DNA of 18,150 nt from Nitrospirota bacterium (GTDB taxonomy: Bacteria; JACPQY01), in the NCBI GenBank assembly GCA_016190245.1, contig JACPQY010000059.1:1-18150 (forward strand), read 5' to 3'. The position numbers and the translations under genes are program-made. Under the pieces are notes generated by a model. That model was not told where the DNA came from. It searched no databases and worked only from the letters and a program-made list of their open reading frames with translations. Positions within the stretch are counted from its first letter, which is position 1. Every line of letters starts with the position of its first letter. Positions 1-11,773 of the stretch are shown piece by piece.

Positions 1-2
1 CG

Positions 3-140
3 CTCAACAACTACTTCTTCGGTTCGGTGAATCGCTTGGGAGAGGCCATCGTGGAAGCGTTCCATCACCTCAACCGACATCCGCACACCGCCCTCTCCCT
101 CGCGTACCGGATTTCTCATGACTTACGTCAGGTGGCTTAG
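3..140 (+). CDS. C-terminus of a gene cut by the window edge, possibly a transposase
   Basis: The reading frame is open from the window edge to a TAG at 138-140 and gives 45 residues that begin LNNYFFGSVNRLGEAIVEAF and end HDLRQVA. The tail pattern (aromatic YFF, then a helix with LxxAI, then a Pro-containing segment and a Leu-rich end) reminds me of the C-terminus of IS630/DDE-type transposases, but 45 residues without the catalytic triad cannot prove this. Only three bases separate its stop from the next start codon. It is therefore either co-transcribed with the acyl-CoA dehydrogenase or a mobile element that landed immediately upstream. The frame and the stop are certain; the family is a guess. 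Confidence 0.4.
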   Translation, partial: LNNYFFGSVNRLGEAIVEAFHHLNRHPHTALSLAYRISHDLRQVA

Positions 141-143
141 CAG

Positions 144-1640
144 ATGGTCGAACCAGACATCGCCACCCCTTCCATCGACACCGACGGCGGATTCGATTTC
201 GACGATCACTTTTTCGGGTTGGTTGTCCTTGAGAAGCACGACCCGCGGATGGTCGCCAAGGTCCGCGAATCGTGGCTGAAGACGCGCCGTTTTTGCCGCG
301 AGCATCTGGTCCCTCACGTTCTCTCGGAGGACCGCAAAAACATGGCGGATCCGCAGTATATCAGTTGGGACCTCGTCCGGCTGGCCGCTCGGCACGGCCA
401 ACTGTCCCGTTTCATCCCGCCCTTCTTCGGCGGCGGGGGCGAGGGAGCTCCTGCGGCGATGGGTCCCTACGCGGAGGAGCAGTCCGCCGTGGACACCGGT
501 TTCTCCGGGATGCTGGGCGGGCATGGGCTCGGTCTCGTGGGCCTGGCTCTGACGTTCAATATGCGGGTTCTCCAGCGCGTGGCGGAGAAGGTGGTCGCGG
601 GAGAGAAAAGCGAAACGCCCTACCTGATTGACGCGGCGATCACGGAGCCCACGGCCGGCACCGACGTGGAGGAGGTCGAACTCTATCCGAAGGCCCGGTT
701 GATCTCCCACGCGAAAAAAGTTCCGGGGGGGGCGATCCTCAACGGTCGCAAGGTGTTCATCAGCACGGGCCACATGGCAAGCGATCACCTCGTCTTCATG
801 CCCTTCGATCTCAAAGATCCCGTACATGACTACGGATGTTTCATCGTGCCGAAACACGCGAAGGGGTTTTCGCTCGGCCGCAAGGAACGAAAGATGGGCC
901 ATCTCGTTTCCACCGTGAGCGAACTCATCTTTGAGGACTGCTTCGTTCCGGAGGAAGACATTGTGCTGCAGACGGCTGATGGATCGGGTGGAAGCGACCC
1001 GGATCGGTTCGCCGTCCTTCTCGAAACCGTCCTCGGCATCACACGTACCGCCGTGGGCGCCATGGGCGTGGGGAATGCGCGCGGCTCGTTCGAGCGGGTC
1101 CTGGCGCTCGCGAAGCGGACGCTGCACAAGGGGAGGACGCTCGTGAACCAGCAGTGGGCGCAAACCCTTCTGACCAACATGCACATCAACGTGGTGACGG
1201 CCCGCTCCGTCTATCTGGAGTCCACGTTTGCCTTGATGGCCAATCTCGAGGGCGGCTTGGCAGGACCCCTGCCGCCCGTTTTGGAGACTGCCCTTGCCCG
1301 AAGGGTCTTCGCGAATCGCTGGTTCAAGAAGGTATTCCACTCCGAGAAGCTGAGGGCAAGGATGCTGGATCAGTTGCTCGAAACGAAACCGGAGGGGAGG
1401 GCGCGCATCCAGTTCATGTCGTCGCTCTCCAAGGTGGTGGGATCGGACGCGGCGATGGAGAACGGACACATGGCGGTGGAGTTCCTCTCGCGGGCCGGCG
1501 TGCGCCACGATCGCGGCGTCGAGAAAGGATTCCGCGACGCGAAGTTGCTCCAGATTTTCGAGGGGACCAACCAACTCAACCGCCTCAACATCTTCAAGCA
1601 CTACCTCGGCCGCCGTCTCCCCGGCGTGAAGGTTTTCTAG
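144..1640 (+). CDS. acyl-CoA dehydrogenase family protein with intact catalytic Glu
   Basis: This is a flavoprotein of the acyl-CoA dehydrogenase (ACAD) superfamily, which oxidises an acyl-CoA thioester at C2-C3 using FAD and passes the electrons to electron-transfer flavoprotein. The 498 residues show an N-terminal helical domain (about 35-160), the flavin/substrate motif ITEPTAGTD at 166-174 with the beta domain after it (to about 275), and a C-terminal helical domain. The signature RDAKLLQIFEGT near the end places the catalytic base at Glu473, equivalent to Glu376 of medium-chain ACAD. The protein is about 100 residues longer than a classic ACAD. The extra sequence lies at the N-terminus and inside the C-terminal domain (roughly 360-425), so substrate size cannot be read from it. 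The ATG at 144 is preceded by a CAGGTGG-like stretch and lies 3 nt after the upstream stop. An 8-G run (725-732) is in frame. The gene is probably functionally linked to the second ACAD-like gene at 1832. Confidence 0.88.
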   Translation: MVEPDIATPSIDTDGGFDFDDHFFGLVVLEKHDPRMVAKVRESWLKTRRFCREHLVPHVLSEDRKNMADPQYISWDLVRLAARHGQLSRFIPPFFGGGGEGAPAAMGPYAEEQSAVDTGFSGMLGGHGLGLVGLALTFNMRVLQRVAEKVVAGEKSETPYLIDAAITEPTAGTDVEEVELYPKARLISHAKKVPGGAILNGRKVFISTGHMASDHLVFMPFDLKDPVHDYGCFIVPKHAKGFSLGRKERKMGHLVSTVSELIFEDCFVPEEDIVLQTADGSGGSDPDRFAVLLETVLGITRTAVGAMGVGNARGSFERVLALAKRTLHKGRTLVNQQWAQTLLTNMHINVVTARSVYLESTFALMANLEGGLAGPLPPVLETALARRVFANRWFKKVFHSEKLRARMLDQLLETKPEGRARIQFMSSLSKVVGSDAAMENGHMAVEFLSRAGVRHDRGVEKGFRDAKLLQIFEGTNQLNRLNIFKHYLGRRLPGVKVF

Positions 1641-1680
1641 AACGTGGGTATCCCGGAACCCTCGCCGCCGGCCTCTCCGC

Positions 1681-1766
1681 CTGTCCGGTCCGCCACGGCG
1701 GACGGACGGGCAGGTCCCTTTCAGTCCGCCACGGGCGGAGAGGGAGTTCTCCGCCAGCCGGCGGAA
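1681..1766. repeat. cluster of three GC-rich hairpins with a shared stem
   Basis: Three inverted repeats in under 90 bp use the same arms, TCCGCC and GGCGGA. The first is the palindrome GTCCGCCACGGCGGAC at 1688-1703, flanked by a longer imperfect outer stem. The second is TCCGCC-acg-GGCGGA at 1725-1739. The third is TCCGCC-agcc-GGCGGA at 1750-1765. The sequence on to about 1785 (AGAGGGGCAGGGTGAGG) resembles intergenic REP-like tails common in GC-rich genomes. The cluster sits between the two ACAD genes, has no T-tract, and is more likely a dispersed extragenic repeat than an intrinsic terminator. It could still attenuate transcription or protect mRNA ends. Confidence 0.6.
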
Positions 1767-1831
1767 GAGGGGCAGGGTGAGGAGGTCTTGAGACCGGGGA
1801 GAAGGCTTTCGGGCAGGTTCTTGGCGGTCGC

Positions 1832-2938
1832 ATGACCCACCCAGGCCCCTCCGACCTCCAATCGTTCCGGGATCTGGCCCGGCGTTTCGCGACCCAGGAA
1901 TTGGAGCCCCGGGCCTTGGAGATGGATGAATACCCGTTTCGGCCCTTAGACCGCGGTGTGCTCAAGGCCGCGCGCGAAGCGGGGCTGCTCGATGTCATGT
2001 TGCCCGAGGACCGCGGAGGCGCAGGCCCATCCGTGGAGGCCTTCTGCGAGATTCTCCTGACACTGGCGAAGAGCGATGCCGGTTTCGCTTCAGTGGTACT
2101 TGTGAGTACGTTGGCCCAACAGGGTCTTATCGCATGGGGCGCACCCGGGCTCGTCGAGAGCCGTGAGCGATCGTCGCTCATCGCGTTTCCTGCCTATGAC
2201 CTTCCCTCGGACCTTCAGCGCGACCTGAAAGCCCGAAAGCAAGGCGACGGGTTTTCGCTGGACGGAAAGGTCGAGTACCTGGCTCTTGCGCCGGTGGCGG
2301 ACGCGATGATCGTTCCAGCAACGCTGAACGATCCGGATAGGGTTGGACTTTTCCTTGTGGATTCCGCGGAGCGGGGAATCTCAATCGGTGATCCCGTCCT
2401 CAGCCTCGGGCTCAGGAGTTGCCCCGTGGCCGATGTCGGTCTGGAGAGCGTGAAGGTTCCCGCCGAACGGCTGCTTTGCAGGGACGCTGGACGCGCCTTC
2501 GCGGAGCTCGCAGAGCGATTCCGGCCCGCCGTTGCCGCTCTGGCGGTTGGGGTGCTGACCGCTTCCTTTGAAGCGGCGATGTCCTACGCCAAGCAGCGAT
2601 ACCAGGGAGGCTGCATGATCATCGAGCACGATCAAGTGAGGATGATGCTCGCCAACATGGCCGTCGTGGCCGAGAGCGGAAACGCCCTCGTACGTGCCAT
2701 GGCCCGGGCCGTGGACGGCGGCGAGTCGTGGGCTCTGCCCCAGGCCGGTTTGATCCTCCTCACCGAACAGGTCTCGCGTGCGACCACGGATGGCGTACAA
2801 TGCCTGGGCGGATACGGATACATGCGTGACTATGGGCAGGAGAAGCGGATGCGCGATGCCAAACAGATCGAATCACTCTTTGGCGCGGTTCCCCTCAAGC
2901 GCCTCGATTTGCTGACGGAGATTCTCGGAAAGAGCTGA
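1832..2938 (+). CDS. acyl-CoA dehydrogenase-like protein lacking the catalytic Glu
   Basis: The 368 residues have the length and order of an ACAD: N-terminal helices (1-110), middle beta domain (115-215), C-terminal helices (220-365). The C-terminal part aligns without gaps to medium-chain ACAD: RFRPAVAALAVG (229-240), then IIEHDQV, LGGYGY (325-330) and RDAK (341-344). The position of the catalytic Glu is Phe350, because the usual IYEGT is replaced by SLFGA. The alternative Glu position used by isovaleryl- and long-chain ACADs, in helix G, is Phe230. The TEPxxGSD flavin loop is also replaced (PAYDLPSDL near 120-128). I recall related delta-type proteins ending in a DYGQEKRMRDAK pattern, so this looks like a real subfamily and not a sequencing error. 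It may be the non-catalytic partner of the ACAD upstream, or carry out chemistry that uses another base. The ATG at 1832 has only a weak ribosome binding site. Confidence 0.82.
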   Translation: MTHPGPSDLQSFRDLARRFATQELEPRALEMDEYPFRPLDRGVLKAAREAGLLDVMLPEDRGGAGPSVEAFCEILLTLAKSDAGFASVVLVSTLAQQGLIAWGAPGLVESRERSSLIAFPAYDLPSDLQRDLKARKQGDGFSLDGKVEYLALAPVADAMIVPATLNDPDRVGLFLVDSAERGISIGDPVLSLGLRSCPVADVGLESVKVPAERLLCRDAGRAFAELAERFRPAVAALAVGVLTASFEAAMSYAKQRYQGGCMIIEHDQVRMMLANMAVVAESGNALVRAMARAVDGGESWALPQAGLILLTEQVSRATTDGVQCLGGYGYMRDYGQEKRMRDAKQIESLFGAVPLKRLDLLTEILGKS

Positions 2939-3274
2939 GCATCGCGGTTCGTCGCGATTCTCTCCTCCGTTTTGCTCCTGGCGGGCGACGTAAGCCGGGA
3001 CGGCACGAAGGGACGGGATCCCTTCGCGACGGGCGGCGCCTCGATGCGGGCGGAACGGCACGTGCACCGCGTGGCCGCTGCCGTGCTCGATGGTCGCGGT
3101 CGGGCTCCCACTGTAGGGGTTGGTTTCTACTCCGAAAACGATGAGGGGGTCTTCACGCACATGGGCTCACGCACGCACATCCGCTGCGTCGTTGACGAGC
3201 CCCTCTCCTCGGGCCACGCGGATCGCGTCGCCCTTCCGGCCGGAACGCGGATCAAGTTTCCGGACGCTCACTGA
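2939..3274 (+). pseudogene. unassigned ORF without a credible start, probable gene remnant
   Basis: Straight after the ACAD-like stop codon the same frame stays open to a TGA ending at 3274. Third codon positions are GC-rich, as in real genes here. The beginning (FVAILSSVLLLAGDV) reads like a signal peptide. The end has a structured pattern, GVFTHMGSRTHI, then SGHADRVALPAGTRIKFP, resembling the C-terminal half of a small exported protein with several His residues. No ATG or GTG start precedes the hydrophobic stretch; the first usable codon is a TTG at 2972 inside it, with no ribosome binding site. I therefore think this is a truncated or internally deleted gene, or less likely a gene with an unusual start. 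It overlaps the end of the GH57-like gene on the other strand by 23 bp. No family is assigned. Confidence 0.35.
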
Positions 3275-5267
3275 CGAAGCGCAATCGTTTCCAACGTTTC
3301 AGCATGCCACTTAGCGCCACCATGAGCAGAGCGAGGAGGGCCTGGGTTGTTGAGCCGGTGGGGTGGGGGAGGGCGGTGCAGAGACCGCCATCGTCGTCCG
3401 GTGAGGGCCGGAGCTGCACTCTCGGGTGGACGTTGAGGCGGTCGGCCTCGCGGAGCGCTTCCTCGGGCGTGCCCTTGAGGATCCGAAACACCCAGGTGAC
3501 CGGCTCGTGGGGCGCGGTGCGGTCCTCGAAACGGATCCAGGGCAAGTCGGTCCCGATCTGCGCGGCCACGTGGATGGTCTCAGCGTCCTGAATGAGGAAG
3601 AGGTCGTCGCCGAGGCCGATTAGTCCATTCGCAAGGGGGATGGCAGTCGAGCCGAAGCCGAAAGCCGATAGGGGAACATCACGCACGATGTCTTCTTGGA
3701 GGGTGGGCGAGTAGGCGAGGCGATCGGTTGAGCGGGGGAAGTAGATGATCGGGGGGACTGATCCCGCGTGAAACTCCACTCGGATGTCCCAGAGATTCTT
3801 CCGGCCGTCCACGGAGAAGGCGTGGACGACGCCGGGCCGACTCTCGGCGGGGATTTCGACGGGGACCGGGGGATCGGCAGCCTCCAAGTCGGACTCGTCA
3901 AAGTCGTTGACGGCGGTTCGGGCGGAGGTATCCACCGCGACGGGTTGCCCGAGGAGGTCCGAGAGGATGCCGATGGCCCTCTCCGCCGATTCGCCGCCTT
4001 TCGCGTTCCACTCGCGGCTGTAGCGGATTTCTCCGGCCCAGGGGTTCCAGCCGGTTGAATCGCTCACCTCGGCCAGCAGAAGGGCCCGCTTCGCTTCGTC
4101 GAGGGCCGCTAGGGCCTCGGCTTTTCGCGCTTCATTGGCCGTCGCGGGGAGGAGCCCCGCGAGGACGTCGGCGGCGAGCACCTTCTTTCGGAGGCGGTAG
4201 TTCCCGGTGAGGATCGTGTTGTCCGCCTCGTCATCGGCAAACACGCCCGACCCGCCCATCCAACGGAATAGGTTTCCAGTATCGTCGGGTTGCCACGTAC
4301 CGTCCAGAATGGGCGGCAGTGGCGAGGGCGGGATTCCGGCGTTCTCGATCGCCTCGACGCATCGGCTGATCGTCTCGATTCGAAAGCCCTGCGTCTCGAG
4401 GGACGCGATTTCCTGCTCGTGCCGGGCCACGGTCTCCGGCGTGTGGACGAACAGCGTGCCGGCGTATGGATTGAGATCGTTTGTGGCGAGAAGCTCTCCG
4501 TCGTTGAAGAAGGTCCAGACGATTTCGAGGCCCAGGTCCGGCCGGGAGAGGCCCTTTCCGGCGACCACGACGAGCGCGCCGCTTGTTTCGTAGTAGGGCT
4601 CGGGGCGCTGATCGAATGAGGGGTGCTGGTGGCGGAGGAGATTCTTGGGCAGCAGGGCGATACGGTAGCCGCGCGGAAGCATGAAGGCGAGCATCCCCTC
4701 GCCGAATTGTCCCTCCTGTGTGAACACAACGGGCGAAATGGGAAGGCCGGCCCGGTCGAAGGCCCGGTGGTTCAGTTCCTGAGACCACTCCATGTCCGTT
4801 GAGGGATAGGCGAGAAAGAGTTGGTCCGAATAGTGGAAGCTCACGAGCTCGACCTGGCGACGATCCGTGAGCGTATCTAGCTTGGCGAGCACGCGCGGGT
4901 GGCGCTGTTCGATCACCTCGATCATGAGGCCTTGGAGCTCGATGTCGGTCCCCCACGTGGGATGGGCGAGGTAGAGATCGAGAAGGGGCTCGAAACTCTC
5001 GGTCACGATCCGATCCTGCACCTGGGCGTCGTCCAGGTTGAAGACCTCGGAGGAGCCGCCCAGGAAGCCTTGGAGGCCGCCGGCTACGTACTGGATGTTG
5101 AAATGGTAGAGGGAGAGGGCGAACCTCTGGGCCGGGGCGGTTGCAAGGACCGCCAGGAGCAGGAGGGTGCTAGTAATGGAAGGGGCTGGAGGGGAGGCGG
5201 GGCTCGCCGGTGAGAAAGGCGTCCACGTTCCGGGCGCACTCGCGCCCTTCCCAGATGGCCCACACAA
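3252..5267 (-). CDS. secreted GH57-like barrel protein with C-terminal membrane tail
   Basis: The 671-residue frame starts with a Pro/Ser-rich stretch followed by a signal peptide core (TLLLLAVLATAPAQ, about 33-46). A probable (beta/alpha) barrel follows (about 50-350), with motifs such as VELVSFHYSDQLF and VVFTQEGQFGEGM that recall the GH57/GH38 type of polysaccharide hydrolase. Next is a helical part with ILTGNYRLR and LLLAEVSDSTGWNPW, then a beta-rich C-terminal part. The catalytic residues cannot be named with certainty. The C-terminus has PTGSTTQ, a hydrophobic helix (about 640-656) and a basic cluster KRWKRLR (657-663): a tripartite anchor like those of PEP-CTERM or MYXO-CTERM proteins, with Cys630 just upstream. 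The only conventional start before the signal peptide is TTG at 5267, which overlaps gltD by 98 bp; a CTG start nearer 5150 would avoid this. It is the last gene of the lrp-gltB-gltD run. Confidence 0.55.
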   Translation of the reverse strand: MCGPSGKGASAPGTWTPFSPASPASPPAPSITSTLLLLAVLATAPAQRFALSLYHFNIQYVAGGLQGFLGGSSEVFNLDDAQVQDRIVTESFEPLLDLYLAHPTWGTDIELQGLMIEVIEQRHPRVLAKLDTLTDRRQVELVSFHYSDQLFLAYPSTDMEWSQELNHRAFDRAGLPISPVVFTQEGQFGEGMLAFMLPRGYRIALLPKNLLRHQHPSFDQRPEPYYETSGALVVVAGKGLSRPDLGLEIVWTFFNDGELLATNDLNPYAGTLFVHTPETVARHEQEIASLETQGFRIETISRCVEAIENAGIPPSPLPPILDGTWQPDDTGNLFRWMGGSGVFADDEADNTILTGNYRLRKKVLAADVLAGLLPATANEARKAEALAALDEAKRALLLAEVSDSTGWNPWAGEIRYSREWNAKGGESAERAIGILSDLLGQPVAVDTSARTAVNDFDESDLEAADPPVPVEIPAESRPGVVHAFSVDGRKNLWDIRVEFHAGSVPPIIYFPRSTDRLAYSPTLQEDIVRDVPLSAFGFGSTAIPLANGLIGLGDDLFLIQDAETIHVAAQIGTDLPWIRFEDRTAPHEPVTWVFRILKGTPEEALREADRLNVHPRVQLRPSPDDDGGLCTALPHPTGSTTQALLALLMVALSGMLKRWKRLRFVSERPET

Positions 5268-6627
5268 CCAGGGACTGGCCGCGGCGCATATCGCCGCAGG
5301 TGTAGACGCCCTCGACGTTCGTCCTGTATTTCCCGTCCGCCGCCACGGAGCCGCGCTCGTTTACCTGGATTCCGAGCTGCTTGAGCAGGGTGTTCTTTTC
5401 CGGGCCGAGGAATCCGAGCGCGAGGAGCACGAGATCGGCGTCCATCTCGAACTCGCTGCCCGGGATTTCCTGCATCTGAGGCGGACCGCCATTTGCTCCG
5501 GCCTTCCATTCGAGGCGCACCGCGTGGAGTTTTTTGACCATGCCGTTCTCCCCCGAGAACCGCTGGGTGAGGATGCTCCAGTCGCGTGTGCCGCCTTCTT
5601 CGTGGGAGGTCGAGCTCCGAAAGACGCGGCCCCACTCCGGCCAGGGGTTGGCCGCGCTGCGCTGGACGGGCGGCTTCGGGAGGAGCTCGAACGAGTGGAG
5701 GCTGCGGCAGCCCTGACGAAGCGCGGTGCCGTGGCAGTCCGACCCCGTGTCCCCCCCCCCGAGGACGATGACGTGTTTGTCCTTCGCGCTGATGAACTCC
5801 TCGTCCGGGACGGCGTCGCCCTGGTTCCGTTTGTTCTGGAGCGTGAGGTACGGCACGGCGAAGTGGACCCCGTTGAGATCGCGGCCGGGCACGTTCAAGT
5901 CCCTCGGCAGGGTGGCGCCTCCGGCGAGAGCCAGCGCGTTGAAGGCCTTCTGCAGCTCCTGCGCATCCTGGTTCACGCCGACGTGAACACCCGTCTTGAA
6001 CTCCACTCCCTCGGCCCTCATGAGTTCGATCCGCCGGCGGACGACCCATTTCTCGAGCTTGAAATCCGGGATGCCGTAGCTTAGCAAGCCCCCGAGTCGG
6101 TCGGACCGCTCGAATACGGTGACGGTATGGCCGGCCTGGTTGAGTTGGTCGGCGCAGGCCAGGCCCGACGGTCCGGAGCCGATGACCGCCACCTTCTTCC
6201 CCGTCCGTTTTTTCGGGGGCGATGGCTGGGCCCAACCCTTTCGGTAGGCGTGCTCGGCGATCGCCTGCTCAATCCGTTCGATCGTGACGGGATCGTTGTT
6301 GATGTTGAGGACGCAGGCGTCCTCGCACGGGGCGGGACAGACGCGGCCGGTGAACTCCGGAAAGTTGTTGGTGGACCGCAGACGCTCGAACGCCTCCTGC
6401 CACCGATCGCGGAAAACGAGGTCGTTCCAGTCCGGGATGATGTTTCCGAGGGGGCATCCCTTGTGGCAGAAGGGAACGCCGCAGTCCATGCACCGGGAGG
6501 CCTGGGCTTGGAGACGATCGGCCTCGAACTCCGCATGGACATCCTTCCAATCGCGGATCCGCTCCGTGACGGGCCGGTCAGGCGGGATCTGGCGGCGCGT
6601 TTCGAGGAAGCCGGTGATCTTACCCAT
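5170..6627 (-). CDS. gltD: glutamate synthase (NADPH) small subunit
   Basis: GltD takes electrons from NADPH through FAD and passes them via Fe-S clusters to GltB, which makes two glutamate from glutamine and 2-oxoglutarate. The 485 residues have the usual length. The N-terminal cluster cysteines are C46, C49, C54, C58 (CMDCGVPFCHKGC) and C97, C101, C105 (CPAPCEDAC). The FAD-binding GSGPSG lies at about 150-155 and the NADPH-binding GGGDTG at 290-295. The last is encoded over a run of ten G (5751-5760), an unstable tract in a functional motif. The ATG at 6627 lies 12 bp after the gltB stop, as expected for an operon. Confidence 0.96.
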   Translation of the reverse strand: MGKITGFLETRRQIPPDRPVTERIRDWKDVHAEFEADRLQAQASRCMDCGVPFCHKGCPLGNIIPDWNDLVFRDRWQEAFERLRSTNNFPEFTGRVCPAPCEDACVLNINNDPVTIERIEQAIAEHAYRKGWAQPSPPKKRTGKKVAVIGSGPSGLACADQLNQAGHTVTVFERSDRLGGLLSYGIPDFKLEKWVVRRRIELMRAEGVEFKTGVHVGVNQDAQELQKAFNALALAGGATLPRDLNVPGRDLNGVHFAVPYLTLQNKRNQGDAVPDEEFISAKDKHVIVLGGGDTGSDCHGTALRQGCRSLHSFELLPKPPVQRSAANPWPEWGRVFRSSTSHEEGGTRDWSILTQRFSGENGMVKKLHAVRLEWKAGANGGPPQMQEIPGSEFEMDADLVLLALGFLGPEKNTLLKQLGIQVNERGSVAADGKYRTNVEGVYTCGDMRRGQSLVVWAIWEGRECARNVDAFLTGEPRLPSSPFHY

Positions 6628-6639
6628 GCAACGACCGAA

Positions 6640-11175
<4,536 letters not shown>

Positions 11176-11191
11176 GGAACTTGCCGGCCTT

Positions 11192-11773
11192 CTACGCCCG
11201 GGCCCTGGCGATGTGCTCCCGACCCCCGTTGGGTGGGCGAAGCGCGTTGGCCCGCCGCGGGCGAATCTCGTCCTGGAAGAATCCGCTGTCCAGCGGCACG
11301 CGGAGGCGTTCCGTCGGCGTCGAGAGCGCGATCATCGTCTCGGTGCGGCCGACGCCCCGGATCGAGCGAATCCGGCTGATCAGGTGCTCGAGCGTGGACG
11401 TGCTTTCGGTCTTGACCTTCAGGAGAATGGAGTGCTGGCCCGTGACGTGATGGCACTCGAGCACCTCATCCAGCTCCTGGACGGCGGCGACGAAAGGCTC
11501 GATGAGTTTGGGATGGGTGATGAGGACGCCGATGAACGCGGTCACGCCCTTGCCGAGCTTCCTCGCGTCCAAGGCGGCGCGATAGCCGAGGATGACGCCT
11601 TGATCCTCGAGCTTCTTGATCCGCTCCACCACGGAGGGCGCCGTGAGGCCGACCTTCTTGCCGATCCGCGCGAGCGGGAGTTTGCAGTTCGCCTGGAGGA
11701 GGGCGAGGAGATCGATATCGATCTGATCGAGTCCACCCCCGTTTTTCTCTGGTTTCATTAGCCGTATTGCCAT
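11192..11773 (-). CDS. Lrp/AsnC family transcriptional regulator
   Basis: The protein has the Lrp/AsnC layout. An N-terminal winged helix-turn-helix (about 15-65, from LDQIDIDLLALLQANCKLPL to RIKKLEDQGVILGY) is followed by a RAM ligand-binding domain (about 75-150, with VTGQHSILLKV at 110-120). It has 193 residues, about 35 more than most family members, because of a basic, Pro/Arg-rich tail after the RAM domain. Its stop lies 16 bp before the gltB start, so it is very likely the first gene of the glt operon and its local regulator; Lrp of E. coli is a known activator of gltBD. The ATG at 11773 follows GGAGAAA closely; a second ATG five codons later has no ribosome binding site. The effector amino acid cannot be inferred. 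Confidence 0.92.
   Translation of the reverse strand: MAIRLMKPEKNGGGLDQIDIDLLALLQANCKLPLARIGKKVGLTAPSVVERIKKLEDQGVILGYRAALDARKLGKGVTAFIGVLITHPKLIEPFVAAVQELDEVLECHHVTGQHSILLKVKTESTSTLEHLISRIRSIRGVGRTETMIALSTPTERLRVPLDSGFFQDEIRPRRANALRPPNGGREHIARARA

Noticed and set aside
725-732. Eight-G run in the first ACAD gene as a further contingency tract
   Set aside because: Eight bases is within chance for this base composition. Only the ten-base runs in gltB and gltD were kept.
123-1601. A 492-codon open frame on the - strand
   Set aside because: It is the antisense shadow of the acyl-CoA dehydrogenase, with no recognisable domain and no ribosome binding site.
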